A stretch of DNA of 21,853 nt. Origin: Burkholderiales bacterium. GTDB taxonomy: Bacteria; Pseudomonadota; Gammaproteobacteria; Burkholderiales; Burkholderiaceae_D. The stretch covers positions 1 to 21,853 of the forward strand of contig JACPVY010000128.1 of NCBI GenBank assembly GCA_016197345.1, in the 5' to 3' direction. Position numbers and translations under genes: made by a program. Shown in pieces: positions 1-8,843 of this stretch (positions within the stretch are counted from its first letter, which is position 1; every line of letters starts with the position of its first letter). A model generated the notes under the pieces. It was not told where the DNA came from. It ran no database searches and saw only the letters and a program-made list of their open reading frames with translations.

Positions 1-65
1 ATCGTAAGAATTGCAGCTCCCGCTTGTAACGCTATCTGCACTACTTGAGCCAATAGTTCACGCAT
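1..65 (-). CDS. CysQ / inositol monophosphatase-family protein, N-terminal fragment (runs off window)
   Basis: A minus-strand reading frame starts at the ATG read from 65 down to 63 and runs out of the window. It has a good ribosome binding site, GGGAG, seven bases upstream. The 21 visible residues begin MRELLAQVVQIALQAGAAIL. A leading helix of the form 'I-A-x-x-A-G-x-A-I-L' is typical of the N terminus of 3'(2'),5'-bisphosphate nucleotidase CysQ and related inositol monophosphatases. These are cytoplasmic Mg-dependent phosphatases; CysQ recycles the PAP formed in sulfate assimilation. No catalytic motif is inside the window, so the family call rests on this short helix alone. It lies downstream of hrpA on the same strand, 212 bases away. 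Confidence 0.4.
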   Translation of the reverse strand, partial: MRELLAQVVQIALQAGAAILT

Positions 66-277
66 GACCAACTCCCACGACGAGGACGACACGATAGACA
101 GAAAACAGATAAGTTAATGCCAACAAGCGCATACGCCAGCATACATCAGTGCCAATGCCAAAAACCTAGCTGCCCTAAAATTCTCTTCGCTATCATGCCC
201 CCAGCCACGGGCAAATGCGAGCGCGACACCTGCCTGCGCTACGCATCATTGGCCAACGCGCACAACGCTAGCAAAAA
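66..277. other. Intergenic spacer between hrpA and the CysQ-like gene
   Basis: No coding frame, clear hairpin terminator or repeat was recognised in this 212-base gap. The minus-strand ribosome binding site of the CysQ-like gene lies at its left edge. Confidence 0.5.
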
Positions 278-2935
278 TTAACGCTGCATGCTTTCCCACA
301 CTTTTTGCAAACGCTTCACCGAAATCGGCATCGGCGTGCGTAATTCCTGCGCAAAGAGCGAGACACGCAGTTCTTCCAACATCCACCGATACTGCAACAT
401 CTGTGGATCTTGTTGCGTGTTCGCCGCTTTTAAAGCGCGACGATAGGGATTTGCCGCAATCAGCCATTGCGCGAGCGAACCCGCGTCACGCGCCGGATCA
501 GCCCGCAACTTCTCGATACGGACATTGATTGCTTTTAAATAGCGCGGAAAATGCGCCAACTGCGCGTATTCGGTTTCGAGTAAAAAGCGCTTATGGATCA
601 AGCCTTGCAACTGCGTTTGCATATCGTCGTAAGCTGCGCTATGGCTCTTCACACTTTGCATCTTCTTCGGCAAACCATGATATTCGCTAAGAATTTGCCC
701 CAATAAGCGCGCAATTTCATTCAATAGCAAACCTAGCCGCGATTTCCCCTCATCTTTACGCTTAGCAAAACTGGCGGCATCTAAGGGCAAAGGATCTTGT
801 AAGCACGCTAAATCGAGTGCGGTTTGCATGATTTGCGCACGCAATTCTTCTTGGCTAGCAAGCGCCATCATTTGCATACCCATTTGCTGCAAACCGGGAA
901 TGTTTTTCTCTAGTGCTTTTAATTGATCTTTCAATTGCAAGGCAAATAAGCGGCGCAAGCCTTGCCTATGCACGCGCGCGGCGACGCTAGGATCATCGAA
1001 CACTTCCAAATCGCAGAAATTGATTTTATCGACCAGTGCAGGAAAACCGATCAACGTCAGCTTACCTTGGCCAATTTCGAGTATTTCCGGCAATTCGCCA
1101 AAAGTCCATGTCGTCAAATTGGTGTGTGCAATCAGATGCGTGGTCGCCGCTTTGCTGCTTGGCATCGCTACTGGCGCAGGCTCCGCCTCGACCAAGCGCG
1201 CCGCTAGCGCGGGGCTAACTTCCTGTCCGGTCAAGGTCGCTAAACCCGCCAAGCCCGCCGCACTTAATCGACCACCGCTAGCAGGAGCGGAGCTAGGCTT
1301 GGGTGGCGTGCTAGGTGCTGTGCTAGTGACGACCACACCAACGCTTTGCTCGGCCATCTTTTGAAAACTGGCGCGCGCTTGCTCACCAAATTGCGCTTGC
1401 AAAGACGCTAAATTGCGCCCCATTTCCAACTGCCGCCCATGCTCATCAATGATTTTGAAATTCATGAAATGATGGGCAGGTAGCGTCTCCAATTTGAAAT
1501 CATCTAGCTTCGCTACAACCGTCGTTTGTGCGCGAATATCATCAATGATCGCATCCAATAATTGGCCACGCCCGAACACCAATTTATCTGCAATGCGCTG
1601 GCAAAATTGCGCCGCATAGTCAGGAATCGGCACGCAATGACGGCGTAATTTCTGCGGTAGCGATTTGATCAACAAATGCACTTTGTCTTTCAACATGCCC
1701 GGCACCAACCATTCACAGCGTTGGCTAGAGAGTTGATTGAGTGCATATAAAGGGACAGTCAAAGTCACGCCATCGCGCACGCTACCCGGCTCAAAATGAT
1801 AGGTCAGCAATAACTCGAGACCGCTCGCAATCAGCTTTTTCGGGAATAATTCGGTCGTCACCCCGGCAGCTTCATGCCGCATCAATTCGTCTTTACTCAA
1901 AAACAGCAAGCGCGGATTTTTTTGGCTTTCCTGCTTATACCATTTCTCGAATTGAATGCCGTTGCAAATATCTTTTGGCAAGGCGTGATCATAAAAAGCG
2001 ACGATCAATTCATCATCGACCAATACGTCTAAGCGACGCGATTTATGTTCTAAATTTTCGATTTCACGCAGCAATTTTTGATTGTGCGCAAAGAAAGCGG
2101 CACGCGTTTCAAACTCTGCGCCGACCAAGCCTTCGCGAATGAAAATATCGCGCGCCGCGCTAGGGTTGAGCAAACCGAAATTGATGCGGCGCTGGCTATA
2201 CACCACTAAGCCATACAGCGTCGCCCGTTCACTAGCAGAAACTTGCGCTAGCTTTTTCTCCCAGCGCGGTTCACCCCAAGATTTCCTCAATAAATGACCA
2301 CCGATTTTTTCTAGCCACTCGGGTTGGATTTGCGCCACGCAACGCGCATACAAGCGCGTGGTGTCGACCAACTCCGCCGCCATCACCCACCGCCCGGCTT
2401 TTTTCGACAGCGTAGAACCGGGCCAGATATGGAATTTAATCCCGCGCGCACCGAGGTAATGTGGCTCGTCATCAGCTTTGTAGCCAATATTGCCGAGCAA
2501 ACCCGTCAGCAAGGCGAGGTGCAAATTATCGTAAGTCGCTGGGGTTTCATTTAAACGCCAGCCCTGCTCTTTCACAATCGTCAGCAATTGGCTATGTACA
2601 TCGCGCCATTCGCGCAAGCGCAGTTGCGATAAGAAATTGCTACGGCAAGATTCTTGCAATAAGCGATTTGATTTTTTATGCGCAACCGCCTCTTCAAACC
2701 ATTTCCAGATTTTCAGATAACTGTTGAATTCCGATTTTTCGTCGGCAAATTTTTTGTGCGCTTCATCGGCCGCGCCTTGCGCTTCCAACGGCCTATCACG
2801 CGGATCTTGCACCGAGAGCGCCGCGGCGATAATCAATACTTCCGTCAAACAAACATTATCGACCGCAGCCAAAATCATCCGACCAACGCGCGGATCAAGC
2901 GGTAACTTCGCCAATTGATGGCCTAATGGTGTCAA
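278..2935 (-). pseudogene. hrpA: ATP-dependent RNA helicase HrpA, C-terminal fragment
   Basis: This is the C-terminal two thirds of HrpA, a cytoplasmic DEAH-box RNA helicase that rescues stalled and collided ribosomes. The first in-frame ATG is internal and is not a natural start. The same frame continues upstream to an amber codon at 3029-3031, and the 32 codons between read as ordinary HrpA sequence (EFPFIEAPPGRAIADGYQLL). The fragment holds the end of the helicase core (TPLGHQLAKLPLDPRVGRM), the helicase-associated and OB-fold region, then the long C-terminal DUF3418-type region that sets HrpA apart from other DEAH proteins. An Ala/Pro/Ser-rich stretch near residues 560-610 looks like a linker. 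The natural C terminus (WESMQR) is intact. Without readthrough this piece would not be translated, or would lack ATPase motifs. Confidence 0.9.
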
Positions 2936-3028
2936 TTGGTTCGATTCGTCTAGCGCGCCTAATTCTTGCAGTAATTGATAGCCATCGGCAATCGCTCGCC
3001 CCGGCGGTGCTTCGATGAAGGGGAATTC

Positions 3029-3964
3029 CTAAATTGCTGTCAACTTCAGCGATTTCATCCGCAAAATGACAGCAGCAAGCGATGAACGCAAAATTTCGGG
3101 TTCGGTGAATTTTGGCCGCTGGTTGTAATCCAGCTCTTCATACAGGCGCACACAAACGCCATTCGCGACCCGTCCGCAACGCCCGGCGCGCTGGTTCGCC
3201 GCCGATTGTGCGATCGGCTCGATCTGCAACTGTTCCACTTTATTGCGATAGCTATAGCGCTTCACCCGCGCTAGCCCCGCATCGACCACATAGCGTATGC
3301 CCGGCACCGTGAGCGAGGTTTCGGCCACATTTGTTGCTAACACAATGCGGCGCGCATTCGAGGTTTTGAAGACGCGCTCTTGCTCCTGCGCCGAGAGGCG
3401 AGCGAACAGCGGCAAAATCTCAACATGCGGTGGATGATGTTTGCGTAGCGCTTCAGCGGCATCGCGAATTTCGCGCTCACCGGGCAAAAACACCAGCACA
3501 TCGCCCGAACCGATACGGGACAACTCTTCGACCGCATCGACCACGCCATCCATCAAATCGCGTTTCTCGCGCGCCGTTTGGGCGGCATTGGGTTTCGCGT
3601 CAGGCTTACCCGGCATTTCCACTAAACCTGCATCAATTGGCCGATAGCGCACTTCGACGCTATACAAGCGACCAGAAACTTCAATCACAGGCGCAGGCTT
3701 ATCACCTTGCGCAAAATGGCGGGCAAAACGGTCGGCATCAATCGTTGCCGAAGTGATGATGATTTTTAAATCGCGGCGTTTCGGCAGTATCTGCTTTAAA
3801 TAACCGAGCAAAAAGTCGATATTCAGGCTGCGTTCGTGCGCTTCGTCGATGATGATGGTGTCGTAAGCGCGCAGCAAGGGATCGGTTTGGGTTTCGGCCA
3901 GCAAAATCCCATCCGTCATCAGCTTCACGCTAGCACCGTCGCTTAAAGTGTCGGTAAAACGCAC
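3029..3964 (-). pseudogene. hrpA: ATP-dependent RNA helicase HrpA, helicase-core fragment
   Basis: This is the middle of the hrpA gene. The DEAH-box motifs are clear in order: DEAHER (motif II), SATI (motif III), [12 protein letters not shown] (motif V) and QRAGRCGR (motif VI). Walker A is absent because it lies in the next fragment upstream, in another frame. The natural reading frame extends about ten codons 5' of the first ATG ([12 protein letters not shown]) to a join near 3996. The fragment ends at TAG 3029-3031 after LKLTAI. The same frame continues beyond it with EFPFIEAPPGRA, so the stop is a point nonsense mutation and not a frameshift. In related HrpA proteins this position is usually an acidic or small residue, so GAG to TAG is a plausible single change (inference). 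Confidence 0.9.
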
Positions 3965-3996
3965 TTTAAAGCCGACATGTTCGCCTAAAGGGCTGC

Positions 3997-4383
3997 CTAG
4001 GTTTTACCGGAACCTGTTTCACCACAAACAATGATCACTTGGTGCTTTTGCAAGGCATCGGCAATGTCTTGGCGGCGGCTAGAAACGGGTAATTCTTCGG
4101 GAAATGTCAGCTCCGGCAAGGGATTGCGCGGTTTCGCGATGCGCTCAGGCTTGGCGGCGGCGTGTGGCTTAGTGTGTGGTTTATTCGGTACTGGCTTGGC
4201 CGTGGCTGGCTGAGCGGGTGTCTTTAATTGGGCTAATTGCTGTGCTAGCGCTGAGCGCGGCGCCGCTGTTTTTGCCGCTGCAACTGGTGGTAGCGCAGCA
4301 CGCTTTTGGCTAGGCGCGGGTTTATTGTTCTCGACTGCCTTGGGCAGCGCCGGCTTTTTCACCGGTTTATTCACATCTGACAT
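3997..4383 (-). pseudogene. hrpA: ATP-dependent RNA helicase HrpA, N-terminal fragment
   Basis: This is the 5' end of hrpA. ATG at 4383 is preferred over the more upstream start because MSDVNKPVKKPALPK begins the basic, Ala/Pro/Lys-rich N-terminal tail common in Burkholderiales HrpA, and because the upstream frame runs across the argA promoter. The tail covers about residues 1-90. It is followed by LPVSSRRQDIADALQKHQVI and Walker A (GETGSGKT) at the end. Directly after Walker A the frame hits TAG at the join. About 40 residues, containing the TQLPK segment and motif Ia (TQPRR), are absent before homology resumes in another frame at 3996. The start lies 54 bases from the divergent argA start, and the leader carries only a weak AAAG-type ribosome binding site. 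Confidence 0.85.
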
Positions 4384-4422
4384 TGTTTTTTCTTTGGATT
4401 TGGGCGTAATTGTGGCGCAGGA

Positions 4423-4430
4423 ATTATAAT
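4423..4430. promoter_or_regulatory. Palindromic -10 box shared by argA (+) and hrpA (-)
   Basis: ATTATAAT is its own reverse complement, so it offers a perfect TATAAT on both strands: 4425-4430 for argA and 4428-4423 for hrpA. On the plus strand the hexamer ends seven bases before the argA ATG, the normal distance to a transcription start. On the minus strand it would give a leader of roughly 35 bases for hrpA. No strong -35 is visible; TTGGGC at 4400-4405 is a weak plus-strand candidate with 19-base spacing. Confidence 0.5.
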
Positions 4431-4437
4431 CCGAGCT

Positions 4438-5748
4438 ATGGAAAATCCCACTCAATTCGTTCACTGGCTGCGCTCCGTAGCGCCCTATATTCACGCATTC
4501 CGCAACAAGACCTTTGTCGTTGCCTTTCCCGGCGAACTGGTGATTGCGGGTGCACTTCCCGTTTTAGCGCATGATCTCTCACTTTTGCATGCACTTGGCA
4601 TCAAGATCGTGATTGTTCACGGCTCTAGGCCACAGGTAGCTGAGCAATTAGCACTGCGAAAAGTCGCCGGGCGCTTTAAAAACGGCGTGCGCATTACCGA
4701 TATTGCCGCAATGGAATGCGCGAAAGAAGCCGCGGGCGAATTGCGCTTGGATATTGAAGCCGCTTTTAGCCAAGGTTTGCCGAATACGCCGATGGCACAT
4801 GCCGCGATTCGTATTATTTCTGGCAATTTTATTACCGCAAGACCATTAGGCGTGATTGATGGCATCGACTTTGAACTGACTGGGATTACCCGTAAAGTCG
4901 CTGCCGAAACGATACATCAGATTTTGGCCGCAGGGAGCTTGGTGCTGTTATCCCCTCTCGGGTTTTCGCCAACGGGTGAAGCATTCAATTTGACGATGGA
5001 AGATGTCGCAGTCACCGCTGCAATCGCATTGCATGCAGATAAGCTCATTTTCATCACGGAAACGGCGATGATGACCGACGCTGGCGGCACCGAGATTCAC
5101 GAACTGTCATCCCACCAAGCGCAAGCGGTGCTACAAGCGGGCTTTTTACCGCACGATACAACGTTTTACCTACAGCATGCAGTCAAAGCCTGCAATAACG
5201 GCGTACCACGCGCCCACATCGTACCGTTTGCAATGGATGGTTCGGCACTGCTAGAGCTATTTACCCATGATGGCGTGGGTACGATGATCAGCCATGAAAA
5301 TCTGGAAAGCTTGCGCGAAGCGACGATTGAAGATGTGGGCGGCATTATCAAATTGATCGAGCCGCTAGAAGCCGATGGCACGCTAGTCAAACGTGGTCGC
5401 GAATTAATCGAACGCGAAATTGATTATTTCTCCGTGATTGAGCATGACCAAGTGATTTTTGGCTGCGCTGCGCTCTACCCATTCGATGAAGAAAAAATGG
5501 CCGAAATGGCTTGCCTCACCGTCAACCCCGAAGCGCAAGCACAAGGTGATGGCGAAAGATTACTCAAGCACATGGAAAATCGCGCCCGTGCACGCGGTTT
5601 CACCAAACTCTTTGTGCTGACGACGCGCACCGCACATTGGTTCTTAAAACGTGGATTTGTGCACGCAAACGTCGATGATTTACCGAAAGACCGCCAACAC
5701 ATGTATAACTGGCAGCGAAAATCGCAGGTGTTGATCAAGAATCTTTAA
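4438..5748 (+). CDS. argA: Amino-acid N-acetyltransferase (N-acetylglutamate synthase)
   Basis: Cytoplasmic enzyme making N-acetylglutamate from acetyl-CoA and glutamate, the first step of arginine biosynthesis and classically the arginine-feedback step. The 436 residues match the classical two-domain ArgA. Residues about 20-280 form an amino-acid-kinase-like regulatory domain (HGSRPQ at 61-66). Residues about 285-435 form a GNAT acetyltransferase domain whose acetyl-CoA loop reads NPEAQAQGDGERLL, followed by FVLTTRTAHWFLKRGF. The start MENPTQFVHWLRSVAPYIHA is the usual ArgA N terminus. There is no ribosome binding site before the ATG, while TATAAT ends seven bases upstream, so a leaderless mRNA is likely. 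yggX follows after 41 bases on the same strand, probably in one transcript. The gene appears intact. Confidence 0.96.
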   Translation: MENPTQFVHWLRSVAPYIHAFRNKTFVVAFPGELVIAGALPVLAHDLSLLHALGIKIVIVHGSRPQVAEQLALRKVAGRFKNGVRITDIAAMECAKEAAGELRLDIEAAFSQGLPNTPMAHAAIRIISGNFITARPLGVIDGIDFELTGITRKVAAETIHQILAAGSLVLLSPLGFSPTGEAFNLTMEDVAVTAAIALHADKLIFITETAMMTDAGGTEIHELSSHQAQAVLQAGFLPHDTTFYLQHAVKACNNGVPRAHIVPFAMDGSALLELFTHDGVGTMISHENLESLREATIEDVGGIIKLIEPLEADGTLVKRGRELIEREIDYFSVIEHDQVIFGCAALYPFDEEKMAEMACLTVNPEAQAQGDGERLLKHMENRARARGFTKLFVLTTRTAHWFLKRGFVHANVDDLPKDRQHMYNWQRKSQVLIKNL

Positions 5749-5789
5749 AACCTCGCATTATTGACATATTGAAATAACAGGAGAATCAC

Positions 5790-6065
5790 ATGGCCCGTAT
5801 GGTGCATTGCATTAAATTGAATAAAGAAGCCGAAGGCTTGGATACCCCAACCTACCCTGGTGAATTGGGCAAGAAGATTTTTGAAAATGTCTCGAAAGAA
5901 GCGTGGGCAGCTTGGCTGAAACATCAAACGATGTTGGTCAATGAAAACCGCCTGAACTTGGCCGATGCGCGCGCCCGCAAATATTTGGCGACGCAAATGG
6001 AAAATCACTTTTTCGGCGAAGGTGCCGATGCTGCGGCGGGCTATGTGCCGCCGACGGATGAGTAA
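5790..6065 (+). CDS. yggX: Fe(II)-trafficking / oxidative damage protection protein YggX
   Basis: A 91-residue protein matching the whole YggX family, small cytoplasmic proteins linked to iron supply and protection of Fe-S clusters from oxidative damage. Family hallmarks are visible: [18 protein letters not shown] at the N terminus with the conserved cysteine at residue 7, then [20 protein letters not shown] and [20 protein letters not shown]. The ribosome binding site AGGAGA lies a normal distance before the ATG. It follows argA by 41 bases, an order I associate with Burkholderiales genomes. A hairpin (6079-6098) follows the stop and may end transcription. Intact. Confidence 0.96.
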   Translation: MARMVHCIKLNKEAEGLDTPTYPGELGKKIFENVSKEAWAAWLKHQTMLVNENRLNLADARARKYLATQMENHFFGEGADAAAGYVPPTDE

Positions 6066-6070
6066 TTATT

Positions 6071-6118
6071 CAGGGTGGACGGGCTGCATACAGCCCGTCG
6101 CATGGTCGCCCTCCCTAC
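6071..6118. repeat. REP-like hairpin repeat, copy 1 (possible yggX terminator)
   Basis: The perfect stem ACGGGCTG / CAGCCCGT (6079-6086 and 6091-6098, loop CATA) is followed by CGTCGC and a CGCCCTCCCTAC tail. It shares the layout 'GGGTGR, hairpin around CAT, CGTCG, GC-rich tail ending CTAC/CACC' with 11093-11142 and 21226-21274. It sits 14 bases after the yggX stop and could terminate argA-yggX transcription, although no T run follows. Confidence 0.5.
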
Positions 6119-6141
6119 TAGCGCCAACTTTCCGGCGCTAG
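6118..6141. repeat. Perfect inverted repeat CTAGCGCC / GGCGCTAG
   Basis: Eight-base arms (6118-6125 and 6134-6141) pair perfectly around an eight-base loop. The arms end in CTAG. The repeat lies between the yggX hairpin and the element ending at 6336. It may be a second terminator or part of the repeat cluster. Confidence 0.5.
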
Positions 6142-6154
6142 GCAAAGAAGTTAT

Positions 6155-6336
6155 GTAGGGTGGGCAAGTTGCCCACCATTGCCGATGATCTTTTAAATGA
6201 CTTTTTTGGCAATAAATCAAATAGAAATTCTTCTAAAAGAATTTTAACAATCAAAAACGGTGGGCTTGTACCTGAATATTGACGGACAACATGATGTCCG
6301 CCCGTACGAAAAGCCCCCGCCTTTCGCGACAACCTC
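6155..6336. mobile_element. Partial inverted-repeat element (MITE-like), copy C
   Basis: The right terminus TTTCGCGACAACCTC at 6322-6336 matches the 15-base end of the two complete elements at 11069-11287 and 14180-14388. It is preceded by the same GTACGAAAAGCC spacer and a hairpin (GGACAACATGATGTCC). On the left, GTAGGGTGGGCAA G TTGCCCACC (hairpin 6159-6177) matches the inner module of the family, but no left terminal GAGGCTGTCG is seen, so that end is lost or diverged. The interior is AT-rich and non-coding. The right terminus touches the TAG stop of the glycosidase gene (6336-6338). Confidence 0.55.
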
Positions 6337-8757
6337 TACGGCATCAATTCAATATCCGCTAGCTGGAAATAATAGCCACCGTTATCATCTGTGCCAATTT
6401 GGCTAGGTACGATTTGCACACCATAGGTTTGCACTGTCGTTGGCAAATTAATCACCGCCTTACCCGTGCTATCGGCTTGTACGCCAAATTCACCTTGATA
6501 TAGCCAAGCCGAATTTTGTGCATTGGTCAAATAGATGTGATACCGCACCGGAAAGCCCAATGCCCGGCCATTGGCCATACGTGCCACCAATTTCACTTTC
6601 GATACTGGCAACGGTCCTGCTTTCAACCAGGCTGCGACATAGGTCGGGCCATTCACACCAGAATTGTTGGCGCTTGGAAAAGCGTTGGAGCTATACACGC
6701 TAGCCGGATTGTGGTCGATCAAATTTTTCACATCCCAGCCGGGCAAAATGTTATTGGCGACCACGTTGGAAAAATCATAGCTAGTGACTGGTGTGGGCAC
6801 AGGTGTTGCGATAGCCGCCGTTGGCCACATTTCAATATCTGCCAATTGCAAATAATACTGACCATTCGGTGCATCTTTCGTCAGCTCATCTGCTGCGAGC
6901 ATCAAACCATGGGTGCGCATCAAACGCGGCAAATTGATGGTCACGATACCGTTTGCATCCGGCTGAGTGGTGAATGAACCAATATCCACCCACGCCGTGT
7001 TATTGGCATTCGTCAGGTTCAAGCGATAGCGCGCCGGAAATGCCACTGGCTGACCATTGACCATGCGCGCCGCGATTTTTACACTGCCCACCACATAAGC
7101 ACCTTCTGCGCGAGCTGGCAAATACGCCAATACAAACACGCCGCTATTGCTGCCCGATGTGTAGGCATTCGAGCTATAAATCGTCGCGCGATTGCGATCG
7201 ATCACATTGTTGATCGGCCAACCTTGCAAGATGCTATTCGAATTCGCACTGCCCGCTTGATAAGGGCGTGCCGTAGCGCAGCCTAAATTGAATTGGGTGC
7301 AGCAATAATGGCTATCGTTTTTTTCCCAGTTGGCAGCACCAGTAGCGCCATAAGCCTGCAAGGTCGGCATTTGCGCACCGCTATCGAGCGCTAAACCAGC
7401 CGCAAATGGCACGAGGCCAAAGGTGGTTGGATGATTTGCTTCAGCGGGAATTTCTTGAAAATAATTATGCGTTTGCCATAGCAATGCCGGGTTACGGGCC
7501 GAGATGAATTGCGCTTCACAAATATTGCGCGCCTGCACTGGCACGCTCTCGCTGCGCTGCCAACCTTGCTCGCTAGCGACGATTTTCATTTGTGCTTTGC
7601 TAGCAGGATCAGCAACGCCCAATTGACTCAGTTGCTGCCGTTGATAATTCGCCAAATTTATGACGTTTTGGAAATTGATGTTGTCGCCGCTAGCTTCCAC
7701 CGGATCACCATAGGGGTGAATCGCCACGCCCCAATCAACGCTGGTGCCAATTTCTGCCCATAGTTTATCCAACACATTTTTCGTGCCGACGTGTGAATCC
7801 TCCCCTGCCGGTACTTGCCATAGCATATCGAAACTGGCGTACATCATTACGCTAGACGTTTGCCGCGCGATAGCATTGTTTGCGCGCCTGAGCATGTCAC
7901 CATATTTACGCGCTACCACAGGCGCATACACATTTGCCCATGCTTGCTTATCTTGCGTTGCGCTATAACGTGGCACGGTCGGGCTATAGTCAAACCATAA
8001 TGAGCTTGCCACCTCATTCCACACGGCATAGGAAGAAATTTTGCCATTGCCCGTTTTGCCCGAATAACGTTGCGCGAGGAAATTGACATAATCTTCAAAA
8101 TCATCCATCGCCCCATCGTTGGGGACACAGCCATCTTTCATCAAACCGCCTGCCCAGTTGCCGCCCTGACATGCCGGATTTTGATAGCGACTAGGTGCCG
8201 ACCACAAAACGGCTGCCGTTTGAATGCCATTACTTTGGTCGCGTTGAAATAAGCTGTCCCATTTTTGGATTTCGGCGGTAGCGAGGCAACGGAAACGCTT
8301 GTAGCCAGCCGCCGCGCGCTGCGCTTCATTTGCCGGTATCAATTGCAAGCCCGCGGGACAAGCGATGGGTGCCCAAATCCAAAATACAATTGAAAATTCT
8401 GAGGCGATTTCGACAATCAATATAAACTTAACCATGCGTAAAATTAGATTAAATAAAGTTATATAAATTAGTTTTAGAAGGAAAATCCGCCGCTCTCGAT
8501 TCCAAATCCTTCCACCAAATATTATAGATTTTGGTTTTGATGCCTTTGCTATTGAAGAAGGCGTAACGGGCATTTTGATAACTTGCCGTGCCATCATAAT
8601 AAAAATCGGCGACACCCTGCTTACCGCTAGGGGGGACATAGCCATCGCTAATACCAGCGTACGCGCTATGGTTCAATGCAAGCATGCTGAGCAAACTCAA
8701 TGCGCTCAATGCGACCTTGCCAAAGTCGCGAATAGAAAAATTTTTGATTGACTTCAT
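6336..8757 (-). pseudogene. Secreted clan GH-A-like glycoside hydrolase with two C-terminal F5/8-type modules; one frameshift
   Basis: With one extra base removed near 8451-8453 this reads as an 806-residue secreted protein. ATG 8757 is chosen because it directly begins a signal peptide (MKSIKNFSIRDFGKVALSAL, cleavage near AYA-G at residue 35). The barrel domain spans about residues 40-490 and holds AVWNE (Glu about 248, candidate acid/base) and ASEQGW (Glu about 396, candidate nucleophile), the pattern of GH39-like and DUF5722-type enzymes. Residues about 500-650 and 655-806 are two related beta-sandwich modules (ID.N.A..YSSNA; YYLQLADIE and YYFQLADIE) resembling discoidin/F5/8 carbohydrate-binding domains. 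The first 102 residues and the rest are in different frames; an extra T in ATTTAATC (coding strand) explains it. The junction lies in an AT-rich patch. The CE6-type esterase is next upstream, so joint action on an acetylated glycan is plausible. The substrate is unknown. Confidence 0.7.
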
Positions 8758-8785
8758 GTGGGAAATAAAAAATGTACAGAGAATA

Positions 8786-8817
8786 GGGACACATTTCATG
8801 CACAGTGAATGCGTCCC
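8786..8817. terminator. Hairpin between esterase and glycosidase genes
   Basis: GGGACACATT (8786-8795) and AATGCGTCCC (8808-8817) pair at 9 of 10 positions around a 12-base loop. It lies 27 bases beyond the esterase stop and 29 bases before the glycosidase start, both on the minus strand. It could be an intercistronic terminator or a REP-like unit. No T run follows, so factor-independent termination is uncertain. Confidence 0.45.
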
Positions 8818-8843
8818 CCAAAAAGGAGTGCAAGGAATACGGC

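Noticed and set aside
3029..3031. Amber recoding (suppression or pyrrolysine) in hrpA
   Set aside because: hrpA is separately broken at 3996, other genes here use TAG as a normal stop (for example 6336 and 11326), and HrpA has no known recoding site.
8440..8465. Programmed frameshift in the glycosidase
   Set aside because: No slippery heptamer with a following hairpin is visible, and the upstream product would be a useless 100-residue piece.
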